Below, piece by piece: positions 23,470 to 34,189 of a DNA stretch of 64,000 nt. A program made the position numbers and the translations under genes. Numbering within the stretch: position 1 is the stretch's first letter; each line of letters opens with the position of its first letter. Source of the stretch: Gnetum montanum (lineage: Eukaryota; Streptophyta; Gnetopsida; Gnetales; Gnetaceae); assembly GCA_015680685.1 (NCBI GenBank), contig MNCI01023742.1:1559868-1623867 (forward strand). Reading direction: 5' to 3'. Under the pieces are notes generated by a model, which saw only the letters and a program-made list of their open reading frames with translations, was not told the DNA's origin and ran no database searches.

Positions 23470-23725
23470 TAGTTTAAAGCCATTTCGGGCCGTGTACATC
23501 TGTTTAAAGTCATGATGGATTGTCACATCTATGTTAAAGAAAGAAGGATCACTAGTTTTAGGCCATAGTGGGCCGAAAGTAATAACAGTTTTAGGGAGCT
23601 TAAAAAGGAATCGGCCATTTTTAACCGTGGCTAGTTTAACGTCATTGCAAACGTTCACGGGCAGTTTAACGTCGTACTGGATAGTTGGTCATTTAACGTC
23701 ATTCCGAACACTAGGGGTAGTTTGC
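23470..23725 (-). repeat. Degenerate short repeats behind the protease gene of F
   Basis: Plus-strand units such as CAGTTTTAGGGAGC, CTAGTTTAACGTCATTGCA, CAGTTTAACGTCGTACTGGA and CATTTAACGTCATTCCGAAC recur about every 30-45 bases. They resemble the units at 13656-13995 and directly follow the last readable protease codon on the minus strand. Confidence 0.55.
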
Positions 23726-23726
23726 C

Positions 23727-24430
23727 CTAACCTTTGAGTTGCTTTTTAATCCTTTGTAGTTTGATGTGAGGGGTAAGGCATGTAGGCACAATCTTATATT
23801 CACCTTCCTCTTCACTAATGATGTCAAAGGGTAATTCTAACCAAGAGATCTTAGTGGGAATGGCTCTATGTTTGTGTGGTCCGGTGCTTCCTTAGTTTTA
23901 GTAGGATCATGAGTTAACATTGGGTTCATATCTTGAAGTATGCTCATGGTTCCTTGTTTAGGCTCAGAGAATTCAATTTCTAACCCTTGATCCATTCCGA
24001 AGTGTGAGGAAGTAAGTGATGTTGTCGTATCCCCATGTATGATGATCTCACCACCCTCATAAGGTAGGTGGATCTCTTGATGGATTGGTGAGGATACAGC
24101 TCCAAGCTGAGCTAGACAAGGACATCCTAATATCAGATTGAACCTTGGCATTTCATCGACCACTACAAATTCAGCCGATGTGGGGAATTGGTCCCCTGCT
24201 ATGAAATCCAAGGTAACCATGCCTTTCACTATGACATAGGAACCACTAAAGGATTTTAGAAAAGAAGTTGTTGTGGCTGTATTTGTTCTGTAAGCCCTAG
24301 TTTCTCAATGACAAGAAAGGGTATTACATTCATTGCTACACCGTCATCGACATGCACCCTACGTATCTTGAACTGATTGACTTGTATCATTATGAACATA
24401 GGGGCTATAGTAACCTCTCCCATTTTTTCA
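23727..24430 (-). pseudogene. Aspartic protease of element F (Tat type), broken
   Basis: The active-site region reads VHVDDGVAMNVIP (about 24340), matching the V-D-x-G-x-A-x-N-V pattern of Tat-lineage proteases, with IEKLGL after it. Further on are VTLDFIAGDQF, FVVVDEMPRFNLILGCP and LAQLGAVSSPIHQEIHLPY, typical of the flap and C-terminal part. The frame continues to LQRIKKQLKG and a stop at 23727-23729. The protease matures Gag and Pol. At least one frame change near 24250 makes it inactive as it stands. Confidence 0.8.
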
Positions 24431-27400
24431 TCCTACTTGATGTCATTAGCACAAAACTCTAGGGATGTGGTCCTCGATTCTTGAGGTTGTGGGGATAGTA
24501 CTACATAAATGGATGGCTTGTCTACAGGAAGGTCCTCACTAATAGGAATCGATGTCAACATACACACGAGAGCTTCCTGATGTACAGTTGAAGTCATCAC
24601 CAAATCATACAAGCTTAAGGAAGTATTCTTCTGTTTCAAAGCCTACGTGACTTGGGTCAATGCACTCGCTAAATCTTTACCATTTGGGGCACTCTTGTCT
24701 GTGGAGACTTGGTCCATTTGACCCAGCATTCGTATCTCTCGTGAAGGGATTTTTGCGTTGGTAGCTGGGGATGTTGAGTTTGGGACCTTGTAAATACCAG
24801 CACTCTTGTCTTGATGACTTGTGCTAGACCCGTCGGTGGATGGAACCATAGGAACGGCAACTAATGGTATGGGCTTTGATGGTTCTAAATGGTGTTCTCT
24901 TTCCAGGTGCTCTCTTGTTAGCTTGTTAGCAAGATGCTCTCGTAGGGGTCGTGGGGGAACGGTAGGGGTTTAAGTGTCAGGGTGTTTTGGCACCCAGATC
25001 ATGAAGGCAGTGGATCAGTTTTTTGATGGTGTGGTTGTCGTTGCAACAGAAGGGATATGTGGATGACGAATAGTTTTTGTGATGCGGTGAACATGCGTAT
25101 GATGAAAGAAGTTTAAGGAGGTGTTAAGGTAGGTGTATTTTCGGAAGGCCTGTGCATTACAAAAGGCTTTCACAGGACATCCTGTCCATTCTTCATGTGG
25201 ATAGTGTTAATCACATACAGTGCATCATTAGTATTGAGAAGGTCTTTGTAGACTCCCATGGGTTGGTTTTGGGGCCTTACTAGGTTTGCCTCATCAAATA
25301 CTATTTCACCCCTATCAATCATGCGTTGTATGTCCTGTTTTAAAGTAAATCAGTAGTCAATTCCATCCCCACACCATTGGTGATATTCACAAAACCCATC
25401 CAATCTAAAGCCTCCTGGAATGGGGGGCTTATTAGCTGTTGCTGGGTTCCTAGCCAACTCATAGAATCGATCATGTTTTTGAGACGCCGCAGGGGACATT
25501 TGTTTATGTTTGATTAACCTAGCCTTTAGAAGTTGATATAACAATTGTGAAGGCTTCATAGGCAAGGGTGTATATTGGGTAGGATCCTTTCATTCGAATG
25601 TACTAGTGTGACCCATGTTGGTGTTTTTATTTGAGGAAGATTTGGGTATAGGTATCGGTGTAGTTCTTTCATGGCCGGTTGGGGCAACGGGTTGTTTTCC
25701 TTTCTGTCTTTGGTTGTTAGGTTGGGCTGTCTCTGCCACCACCGCTACAGTTTTTTTGGATTTATCCTTATCTTTTCTCATATGTTGGCTCCTAAAGGTC
25801 GAGTAGGTTGGGTCGTTACTTGTTCGCGCCGCCTCCTCTATGTTCTTAATTTGTACAAATGCTTGACTTTAAGTACGGGCACTCAAATAATAAAGTTTCA
25901 ATTTAATAAAATCATTCATGGTCGTCTTAAGGATGGCAAACAGATATGTTTCAGAGATGGGCTCGTGAAGTTCATTCAAGGCTGCACTCCACCTTTGGAT
26001 AAATTTTTGTATTGGCTCTAGCAGCAACTGTTTAATCTAAATCAAGCTATCCAATGTGGCTTCAAGCTTTAGATTATATTTAAAACGGGGGACAAACTGG
26101 TGTAACAAATCTTCCAGAGAGGATATGGAGTTATGGGGTAAAGCTTGGTACTAGTCTAAGGCTTTTCCTATCAGGGACATGGCAAATACACGTAGAATTT
26201 CATGAGGCCAGGCTTGAAGCAATAGACACTCTAGACGAAATGTTACCAGATGGGAGTTTGGATCTCCCTCTCCATTGTACTTGGTTAGTTGAGGCAATGA
26301 GATTCCCTTCGACAAGGTTAATGGTGGAACTGAAGGGTGGATTGGGTCATCTTGATAGAAGTCCAGCACCTTGATTTCCTCAGTGTTTGTAGCTTTAAGG
26401 CACTTTAACTCTTCAGTTAATAAGTGCATCATTTTTTTTGTCTACCCACTCTTAGGCGGTAGGTAGACCGGTGGGTTGAGTGGATTGTGATTGATAGTAA
26501 TTCGATTGTTGCATGGTTTGTGGAAAAGGAGACTATTGGATTGTTGGTTGTGGTGAAGCAACATTCAAAGATGGGATTGCAGGGTGTGGTATGCTGTAAT
26601 GAGTTAGTTGGTGTTATTGAACAATTGGTGAAACCCACTGCCTGGCCACAGGTTGGGAGGTGACACCCTGAACATGTTGGGCTGAGGTAATCAATGGTGC
26701 TCCATGAGTTTGCACTTGTGGTATGTAATGGACGGACGTGGAAGTTGGTATGACAGATGGCATCCCAATTACCTGAGGTCAGAAGATTGAACCTTCATTA
26801 GTTTGAGGAGGAGGTTGTCGGGACTGTACCTGCGAAGGTGTGATGGAAGTGGATGTATCAAATTGAATGTTGATCATGGAGAAGGTGGGAATGGAAGCGG
26901 GTACTTCTTGCCGAGAAACCAATGCTCAAGTATTTGTGAATGAAGGAGGAAGCACAGTTTCTTTCAGGAAAGGGTGGAATAATGAGTTTGTATGGGCGTG
27001 AGGATTGACGGTATGGTGTGAATCCCCATGCTCAGATTGGGCTGCAAAGTCATCTTCCTCATCTCCACGTTGAGGCTCTATCGAAGATGGCTGTAAGGCT
27101 TGACACCTTGCCATGAGAAGCTGAGATATGAGTCGATCATGGTGTTTGAAAAGGGGGATTATATCAAATACTGAGGGAATGAACTCATGACATCCTTTTT
27201 AAATAAGTTCATAGTTTCGTTTCGCTTCTCTCTCTACGTGATTGATAGGCAGGTTGGCTTGAATCTTCAGACAGATGAAGTTATATTGTTCTAGTGTGAG
27301 AGTTGCATATGTAGGGTCTTTGCCCTGTAGCCTAAGTGACTGATGCATAGAGCCTTGGGGGTTTATCTGTTCAATAACATTCATGGGTTCCATCGCAGTC

Positions 27401-27513
27401 ACAAGGTTCAAGGTCTCTACCCCAAAATCAAAGATCAACAGTGTCACTGTGTTTATCTGGGAAGATTCCATAGTGAACGTGAATAAACTAGGCTGGACGA
27501 GTTGAGCATGCAT
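24431..27513 (-). pseudogene. gag: gag of element F (Tat type), broken
   Basis: Starts about MHAQLVQPSLF at 27513, roughly 225 bases downstream of the primer site. Order: N-terminal part with LTLEQYNFICLKIQANL; a Gln/Pro/Ser-rich linker (about 27100-26440); a capsid-type domain at 26432-25850 with LPQLTKYNGEGDPNSHLVTF, PHEILRVFAMSLIGKALD and LLHQFVPRFKYN; and a basic stretch RKDKDKSKKTVA (25780). Then a Tat-type region FRLDGFCEYHQWCGDGIDY...DIQRMIDRGEIVF, where the usual GHDTEDC metal-binding pattern appears lost. Many stops, especially between 25340 and 24640, make this a pseudogene. It would form the particle shell. Confidence 0.8.
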
Positions 27514-27529
27514 AAGCTAGATGGTTAAC

Positions 27530-27670
27530 TTGTCATGAGTAAGTTGACAACGTGAGCAAGCTGACAGTGTGATTAAGCTGACAGTGTTGGTAACTCGTAG
27601 CGTTAGTAACAGGCAACGTGAGCAAGCTAACATTGTGAGTAACTAGGTTTAGCATGGGTAAGTCAGGCCA
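27530..27670 (-). repeat. Motif cluster in the 5' leader of element F
   Basis: Plus-strand phrases CAACGTGAGCAAGCTGACAG, GACAGTGTGATTAAGCT, TAGCGTTAGTAACAGGC and CAACGTGAGCAAGCTAACAT recur about every 35 bases between primer site and gag. The GTGAG core is shared with the LTR and the 17885-19012 field. In retroelements the leader often carries packaging signals; that role is only a possibility here. Confidence 0.45.
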
Positions 27671-27736
27671 AGCGTAGGCTACCTTGACAAGTTGGGCTTC
27701 AGTTTTAGTTTTTTGATAGACGGTAAACAAGTTTGG

Positions 27737-27757
27737 CCCTCCTTCTAGCACCAATTT
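27737..27757 (-). other. Primer-binding site of element F
   Basis: On the minus strand ATTGGTGCTAGAAGGAGGG follows the LTR end by about two bases. It has the TTGGTG start typical of sites pairing with a tRNA CCA end. I cannot assign the tRNA with confidence; it differs from the tRNA-Asp type used by the other elements here. Confidence 0.6.
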
Positions 27758-27759
27758 AC

Positions 27760-29448
27760 TATACTGACCGAAATCGTTGATGTAAGGCTGGAAGGAAAAA
27801 CAAACACCGAAAGATCATTAGACAGACACAGCTGACCCTGCCTTTGCATGAGGGCAAGCTAGAAAAGAAAACGAAGGTAGAGTGTCTTGGATGGTCTACA
27901 TGCAAATCAACCAAGGACTTCCCCAAACGTAAGCTATGGCTTGCGCTGGGGTTATCGTAACTAATGTTCGAAATGTAAACAGTGACGTATGAAATGCAAA
28001 CAGAGCATGTACTGAAGTGATATTATAAACAAAAGCATAACTTGAATTTAAAATAGAGTAAACAATATAATGGAAGGCAAAAAGAACTGTATTGTACTGC
28101 TTAGAATGAATGTGCACCAATCAAAGCGTAGCTATGTGTGTGGATAACAAGTCAAGTGCTAAGCCCTGGGGCGATGTGCTTGTAGGTGCTTGGATGCTAG
28201 GAGTCAGGTGTGCCTGAGCATCCAAAAGTTGCTAGTTAGTGTTTCCTAAGCCGTCAACCTTCAAAATTGCCAACCCCATTTATGTGAATTGACAGGGTAT
28301 TTATAAGGTCTAGCTAGGCTCAGGTGTGGAACTCATGGATGGAATCAACAACTAAGAAATGAGAGGAAAATGGATCAAGTGACATGTGTTTGATGGACAG
28401 CTATGTGTGAATTGGACGTGTGTAGGCAAGCTACGTTCTTGACCAGATGCACTATATCTTACACCATGTGTTAGCTTACTCAAGCTAGCTTATGCTCATG
28501 GAAGCACATACAATTTGGAGCGTAAGAGCTTTGCAAGCTAACAAATGATGAAAATTTACAATGAAAATGATAATGTACAACAAGAGAGATTGACTTCGGC
28601 TCACTTGAAACTTCTTGGTCTCTGAATTGACTGCAACAGGATGCTGATTTCAGTGATTTTGTGGCTGTTTGAGGTATCCCTGTTTCACTAGGACTCCCAG
28701 CATGAGTTGACTTTATCTTGGCATGTCCTCAGCGTGTGTTTGGTGTGCTTTTGACCAGGCGTGATCAGTACTCACACTGCACTCATGCTATCAGCGTGAC
28801 CTCAGCGTGAGTGAGCAAAAAATGACATATTTCATACCAAATTTTGATTTCTAAAGCCTGTTTCTTGAGTATAGCAATTTCCTAACTCTGGTTGACCTTG
28901 AGAGTGATTTGCAAGTCAAAAATTAAGCTTGGATATGCCTTGTTTTATACCACTTTTGGTAGCTCGCGCTGGACTCACGCTGGCAGCATGAGCTACAAAA
29001 ACTTGCAATTTTGGACCTGAAATCTAGAATTCTGAAGGCTAGAACTTGAAGTTATCAACAATGAACCCTGAGGATGACTTGCATCCTTAAAATCAAGTCA
29101 TTTAGACTCAATTTCGAGGCTCTCATAGTTACTCACGCTACTAGCGTGACCTCAGCGTGACCATCAGCGTGAGTGAGAAAAGTTGTACAATTTGACCTAA
29201 AATCTGAACTCCCGAATGCTAAAATTTGGAGTGGATAGCAGTGGCCTTTGAGGATGGCTTGCACCCTTAGATTGGATTGTCTTTGACTTGATTTTGAAGC
29301 TATTGGAAGTGCTCATGCTAAGGGCAAGCTGGTTTGACAAGCCCAGCATGATTTACATGCCTTGGTCAAATTTTTGCCTCCCGAAAGCTCAAAGGGGGCC
29401 TGAGTTATTCTCGTTTCAAAGTGTTAGGCTGAAATTAGTGGTGTTTCA
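27760..29448 (-). repeat. 5' LTR of element F
   Basis: About 1689 bases, matching 10770-12491. On the minus strand it begins TGAAACACC and ends GTCAGTATA (the expected final CA has become TA). AGCGTGAG clusters lie at about 28775-28815, 28975-28990 and 29135-29180, some with fewer copies than in the partner LTR. Confidence 0.9.
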
Positions 29449-30082
29449 TACAGCACATTTATTCAAGTGTGACATACTTGGACACACACATGACCAACAA
29501 CAAAGATCAAGATTACTTCATCATTGCAACATTCACTTAGTTTTAGTTGTTTAATTATTATTTATTGCTTTCATAATTAATATCTCTCACCCTCATTTCC
29601 TATCCCTGTTATTAATCGTGAAATGAGTATGACTTAACCACGAGCATTTAAGTGTGACTACTTGGCAACCTAGTAGCATACCTGGGACTTGCGCTTGATA
29701 ATCCTAGTGGTAGTGGTACACAAGGTCTAAGATGTGTATGGATGATTAAGGAATAGATACTCATCGTACTTAGGCTAGCTTAGATACTCTCCTCCCATTT
29801 CCTCATAGTTAGATTCTCTCTCTCTCTCTCCTCCTTAGTTCAATTAAAGTTATTTTCCATTGCCTCTAGGAATAGCACTAGTTTAGAACCACATCATACA
29901 CCTCACTCTGGACTAAACCATATGTGACAACATAAATACTAGTCCAAGTGGGAAGAAAGCCAACTACAATCAATGAGTAGCTATCTAAATACCACAACTA
30001 GCCTATCTGTGGATTTTGACCGAATTGTGCAAGAACACTCGTATTCATATAGTTGAGTGTAGGGGTACCTTGCCACTCATCA
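29449..30082 (+). repeat. 3' LTR of element B, second part (R-U5)
   Basis: Resumes the LTR split at 10769. It carries the polyadenylation-region phrase AAAGATCAAGATTACTTCATC (29503 onward) and the conserved terminus TAGGGGTACCTTGCCACTCAT followed by CA. A CT-rich microsatellite lies at 29817-29835. Confidence 0.85.
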
Positions 30083-30484
30083 TATATGTAAGTGCCTTTT
30101 AAAACTAGCCTAGATATATATTATATATATCTCTATAGTTTGGCCAAGAGGATCTACATTCAAACACGGTCATTGGGCAAGGAACAAGACTACTACATTC
30201 AAACATAACTATTGGACAAGGAACAAGACTAATACTTGCATCATATAAAACTTAAGGATAAGCGACAATTGAATATTACCTTCAAAGTAAATTCAACATG
30301 CTCTTGCTTCCTCTATCCTATCTCCATTTTCAAATGTTCCCTTAACCAAATTTGTTTAGGAGGGTATGTTATAAAATGTAGAGAACAAATTTGGTTGAGA
30401 GAACATTCAAAAATAAAGATAGGGTAGATGAAGAAAGAGCATGTTGAATTTACATAGAATCTTCATGCAATTTAACACCTTTGA
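30083..30484. other. Background sequence, no gene seen
   Basis: AT-rich (TATATATTATATATAT at about 30112-30132) with a small direct repeat CATTCAAACA...ATTGGGCAAGGAACAAGACTA at about 30156-30235. An inverted pair lies at about 30294-30355 and 30360-30450 (GAACAAATTTGGTTGAG against the reverse). No function recognised. Confidence 0.4.
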
Positions 30485-32170
30485 ATCTTCTAAAACAAAA
30501 ATCACATTTTCCCTTGGGAAAAAGTGTTGGGAATGTCATAGGAAGCATTCTGATAGTGTTATATTCATTAATAGGAAAGCCTCATTTTGAAGGCAATTGT
30601 GCAATATCATAACTTTGCATTAATGAATTTTGTAACCATGTTCTTATTCAATTAATCTCTTTTATTACCATTGGAGGATTTGGTGCAACTGAGGAAGTAT
30701 GTTTAATGATGTTTTCTTCATCTGTTTCTAACACTGGACCATCAAAATGAAATCTTATTTTACCTTCTTCATATGACAAAGTGACCTAGGGAATCTAGTG
30801 AAAGATGTTAATCTCAATATCATCATCAATATCATCTAGGACATGCATGTCAATTTGGATGTTGTGATAGTATGGATCTTTTTCTACTTTAAACTTCAAG
30901 GCATTAGAAACTTATCTCTTATTGAAAATAAAATTATATGTTGTATCCATTTGATGAGTTCTTCTCAAGATGAGAATAAGAATAGCCTTAAGTTTATGAG
31001 GTAATTCCATGGCCACCTCTACTACATCTTGAGGAAAGCTTATAGTATGACCTTTGTATTTAACTTGTCCACCAACAACATGTGTAACTTGTAGAACTAG
31101 ATTTATTTTACCAATTAACACTTAGCCTTTGTTAATTCTAGTAAAACTATAGGCTAGGATCCACGATTCGTATTATTTTCAAAAAATAATATTTTAATGT
31201 TTTTACCATTTTCATAAAAATATTAACCTTTTTTTCTGACTTGCACCTATCACACATGGGTCCTCTCCCTGATGGTTTTTAATTTATGCTTTGATACATT
31301 TCATTACACACACTACAAGACCACATATTAGCAAACTCTTTGATCACTAAATTGAAGTTTTTAATAGCCTATGCTATTTCTACATTAGTCTTATGCAAGT
31401 TTGAAAATGAAGATACCTCACAGGATGACTCATGCCTTCAATTATATAGTTCTTTCTCTCAAAGTCTTTGTCTTCATCATCATACACATGTTCATTCAAG
31501 CTAACATTGTGATAGTATGGATCTTTTTTTACTTTAAACTTCAAGGAATTACAAACTCATCTATTATTGACAATAAAGTTATATGTTGTATCCATTTGAT
31601 GAGTTCTTCTCAAGATGAGAATAAGAATAGCCTTAATTCTATGAGGAACCTTCATGGCCACCTCTACTACATCTTGAGCAAAGCTTATAGTATGACCTTT
31701 GTATTTAACTTGCTCACCAACAACATGTGTAACTTGTAGAACTAGATTTATTTTAGCAATTAACACTTCCTCAACCTTTGTTAATTCTACTAAAACTCTA
31801 GGCTAGGATCCACAATCCATATTATTTTCAACAAAGAATCTTTTAATGTTTTTACCATTTTCATTAAAAATATCAACCTTTTTTTCTAACTTGCACCTAT
31901 TGCACATCGGTCCTCTCCCTGATGGTTTTAAATTTATGCTTTGATACATTTCATTACACACACTACAAGACCATAGATTAGCAAACTCTTTGATCACTAA
32001 ATTGAAGTTTATAATGGCCTATACTATTTCTGCATTAGACTTATGCAAGTTTAAAAATGAAGATACCTCACAGGATGACTCATATCTTCAATTATAGAGT
32101 TCTTGCTCTTAAAGTCTTTGTCTTCATCATCGATTCCTTTCATGATTTCCAACATATTTTCATTCAAGAT
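30485..32170 (-). pseudogene. Helitron-type Rep gene, N-terminal region, broken and internally duplicated
   Basis: Minus strand. Near the start (31997-31803) a zinc-binding pattern LWSCSVCNEMY...GPMCNRCKLEKK is followed by FVENNMDCGS. Then come VEEVLIAKIN and VKYKGHTISFAQDVVEVA, and further on MTFPTLFPKGKCDF at about 30545-30500. This order matches the region upstream of the Rep catalytic motifs in plant Helitron proteins, where the consensus phrases are EEMLIA, Y.GHVINFPQDV and FPTLFP.G. The Rep HUH motif and helicase are not in the window. A 644-base tandem duplication (separate entry) repeats part of it. Stops are frequent. Helitrons move by rolling-circle replication; this piece cannot. 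Confidence 0.7.
30863..32135. repeat. Two-copy tandem duplication of about 644 bases
   Basis: Copy 1 about 30863-31506, copy 2 about 31507-32135. Shared phrases include TTGTGATAGTATGGATCTTTT, GTTGTATCCATTTGATGAGTT and GAAGATACCTCACAGGATGA. The copies differ by scattered substitutions and small indels, so the duplication is old. Confidence 0.85.
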
Positions 32171-33000
32171 GATGTTCTTCTTCTATATTTGCAATGTTAG
32201 TTGCTAAAATTGAACAATGTCCATGATCAAAGCCATCTCCATGTTGTATATGGTCATCAGCATTAAACATAAATAATAATATTCAATTTCTAAATAACAA
32301 TGGTATATAATGCAAGGAAATTAATTCACACCTCCATTTGTTATGCTTGATGTATTGTAGTTGGAAACATAGACGATCAGAGAATAATTGTAGATGTTGT
32401 ATGTGACTCAATTTGACAAGGTATTGAATCATTTAAATGACTGTTATCTTCAACATTTAAATTAAATAAGAAAGAGTATCTCAATTTACAATTTTGTATG
32501 TAGATAGATTTTAGCACAATAGATTAATATGCATGCCAAACCTCCATAGCTTGCATTAGTCATTAACGTTCTCATTGTGATCATTGTGATTCATGAGATT
32601 AAGCTCGTCTTCTCTCCTCATAACTCATTGGTTGAGGATTTGGATTATCTAGAATGCATGGATGTCCCCTTCCTCATCCTCTTCATCATTCCCATCCACA
32701 TGTAGTACTTGCAACATGCCTATTTGATGTTTATATACTTTCATGTTGGATATGTTGATATATTGTATGCATAACTTCCTCTTGAATATCTTGGTATGAA
32801 AAGATAGTATTGATAGTGGTTTGAACATATCAAAGGAAAATGATATTATGCTAGTGGATTGTTCATATTTATAGTTTATGTTTACTATCTTTTCAGTTTC
32901 ATTTTAGGAATTTTTTAATTTTTAAGTAATATATGTTTTGTTGAGGTGGATTTGAGGAAATGTATAAAAATTTACTTTTGAAATGTACTTTTGAAGATGA
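32171..33000. other. Background sequence, no gene seen
   Basis: AT-rich. Possibly further remains of the Helitron at 32590-32720 (acidic reading on the minus strand), but no motif is clear. Confidence 0.35.
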
Positions 33001-33205
33001 AAACTTAAAAACATATGCATCCATATTAAGAACGTTAGTATTAATTTAGAATTTGAATGTATGTTCCATGGAAACTTAAAAACATATGTATACATATTAA
33101 GAACGTTAGTATTAATTTAGAATTGGAATGTATGTTTGAAGATGGAAACTTAAAAATATATGTATCCATATTAAGAATGGTAGTATTAATATAGAATGGT
33201 TAGCA
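33001..33205. repeat. Tandem repeat, three units of 71-74 bases
   Basis: Units start at AAACTTAAAAA (33001, 33072, 33146). Each contains CATATTAAGAA(C/T)G(T/G)TAGTATTAAT and ends in a GAATGTATGTT-like phrase. The third unit is incomplete. Confidence 0.85.
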
Positions 33206-33239
33206 TGTACTTTCTTATTTCATGTAATAAACATTGAGT

Positions 33240-33840
33240 TTTTTTTAAGTAAACCTGAGTTAGTTTCAGCTCCATTTAGAAAGACTAATATTTTCATAAT
33301 TTTAGAAATTTTATTTCTATGCATGATTTTTTTATAATATTTATTGTTTTCACGATTACCATGTCCATGTCGTAATAGTAAGTGTGAGAAGGTTTCAACA
33401 AGTTCTTTTGAGAAAATTTACCTTTTTTATGGAGTTAATTTTAGAAATTTTATTTCTTTGTTGTTTTCAAAAAATTTATTTTTTCACTTGACATATTAAG
33501 TGTAAAGAAGATTACTTGAAGAAAATATTTTTAGAAAATTTATTCTTGTTCTAAAATTTCTTTTTAGAAATTTTATTTCTTTAGTAAAATTTAGTTATTT
33601 TTAGAAAATTTTTCTTCAAAATTTTAATTTCGATATTGTAGGAACATCAAGGCTCATGAATGTTTTTTTCAGAAAATTTATTTTTTGGTAGAAGGTTTTT
33701 TTTCCTTATTTGTTTTTAGAAAATTTATTTATTTTAGCATAACAAAGGTTGCTTCAAAAAGTTTATTTTAGAAAATTTATATTTACATTGCTTTTATAAA
33801 TTTTATTTCATTGTTAAGATGAGTACATTAATTTAAGAAT
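33240..33840. repeat. AT-rich degenerate repeats of TTTTAGAAATTTTATTTC type
   Basis: The phrase TTTAGAAA(A/T)TTTATTT recurs more than ten times at irregular spacing of about 20-60 bases. No coding potential. It may be expanded simple sequence; a scaffold-attachment role would be speculation. Confidence 0.6.
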
Positions 33841-33861
33841 GTTTATTTATTTCAAATTTGG

Positions 33862-34135
33862 CATATTATATGCATGACATTAAGGTTTTAAGAACTTGAG
33901 TGGATCCCAGGTGCTAAGTTGGCAACATTGATGTATTATATGTATGACATTAAGGCCTTAAGAAGTTGAGTGGGTTCGATGTACTTAGTTGATAGCATTG
34001 ACATATTGTATGCATAACATTAAGATCTTAAGAAATTGAATGGGTCCTATGTATTGAGCTAGAAGTGTTGACATATTATATGTGTCACATTAAAGCCTTA
34101 AGAACTAAAGTGGGTCCCCATGTGCACTAAATAGA
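33862..34135. repeat. Tandem repeat, four units of exactly 70 bases
   Basis: Units begin at 33862, 33932, 34002 and 34072 with CATATTATATGCATGACATTA-like sequence, then AAG..CTTAAGAA.TTGAGTGGGTCC. The period stays at 70 although the units differ by many substitutions, and the last unit is shortened at its end. Confidence 0.85.
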
Positions 34136-34189
34136 ATGTGATACAAAATGCATGGTAGAACTCTATGTTGATAAAAATAGGGCATGACA

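Larger units (their letters stand above)
17368..23732 (-). other. Intervening region between protease and RT of element F (candidate intron of the genomic RNA)
   Basis: On the minus strand the protease frame runs to LQRIKKQLKG then TAG, with AAAG|GTTAGG at about 23733 as a possible donor. The RT frame resumes after TTTAAATTGGTAG|GAACAAG near 17367, a possible acceptor. Ogre elements are known to have an intron between protease and RT, so this reading has precedent. Contents, on the plus strand: the AGCGTGAG motif field, the antisense gene, and degenerate repeats. The size (6.3 kb) is far larger than the Ogre intron. Confidence 0.4.
10770..29448 (-). mobile_element. Element F: Tat/Ogre-like LTR retrotransposon inserted in the LTR of B
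   Basis: Two long LTRs (10770-12491 and 27760-29448) flank 15.3 kb. Coding genes are on the minus strand: gag-protease near the right LTR and RT-RNaseH-integrase near the left LTR. The unusual feature is 6.3 kb between protease and RT holding a short-motif repeat field and an antisense intron-containing gene. Large size, protease sequences of the NLILG type and YVDDIVVKS in RT point to the Tat lineage, which includes Ogre and Grande. Flanks TATGG (10765-10769) and TACAG (29449-29453) look like a decayed 5-base target duplication: 3 of 5 match and both changes are transitions. Confidence 0.85.
7371..30082 (+). mobile_element. Element B: Athila-like element, 3' part only, split by element F
   Basis: Only the 3' ORF (7568-10357), polypurine tract and 3' LTR are present. 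The LTR is in two pieces, 10506-10769 and 29449-30082, which join to about 898 bases and align with the LTRs of element C. The sequence between is element F. B's 5' half would lie left of element A, outside the window. The 3' ORF is of the same type as in A and C, so B was probably also a pol-less element, but that cannot be shown here. Confidence 0.8.

Noticed and set aside
23248-23658. Minus-strand open frame of 136 codons between protease and the antisense gene of F
   Set aside because: Contains the degenerate repeats and low-complexity sequence; no motif, probably chance.
33862-34135. Regular repeats that might suggest a CRISPR-like array
   Set aside because: Units are contiguous and diverged with no unique spacers, and the sequence is plant nuclear DNA.
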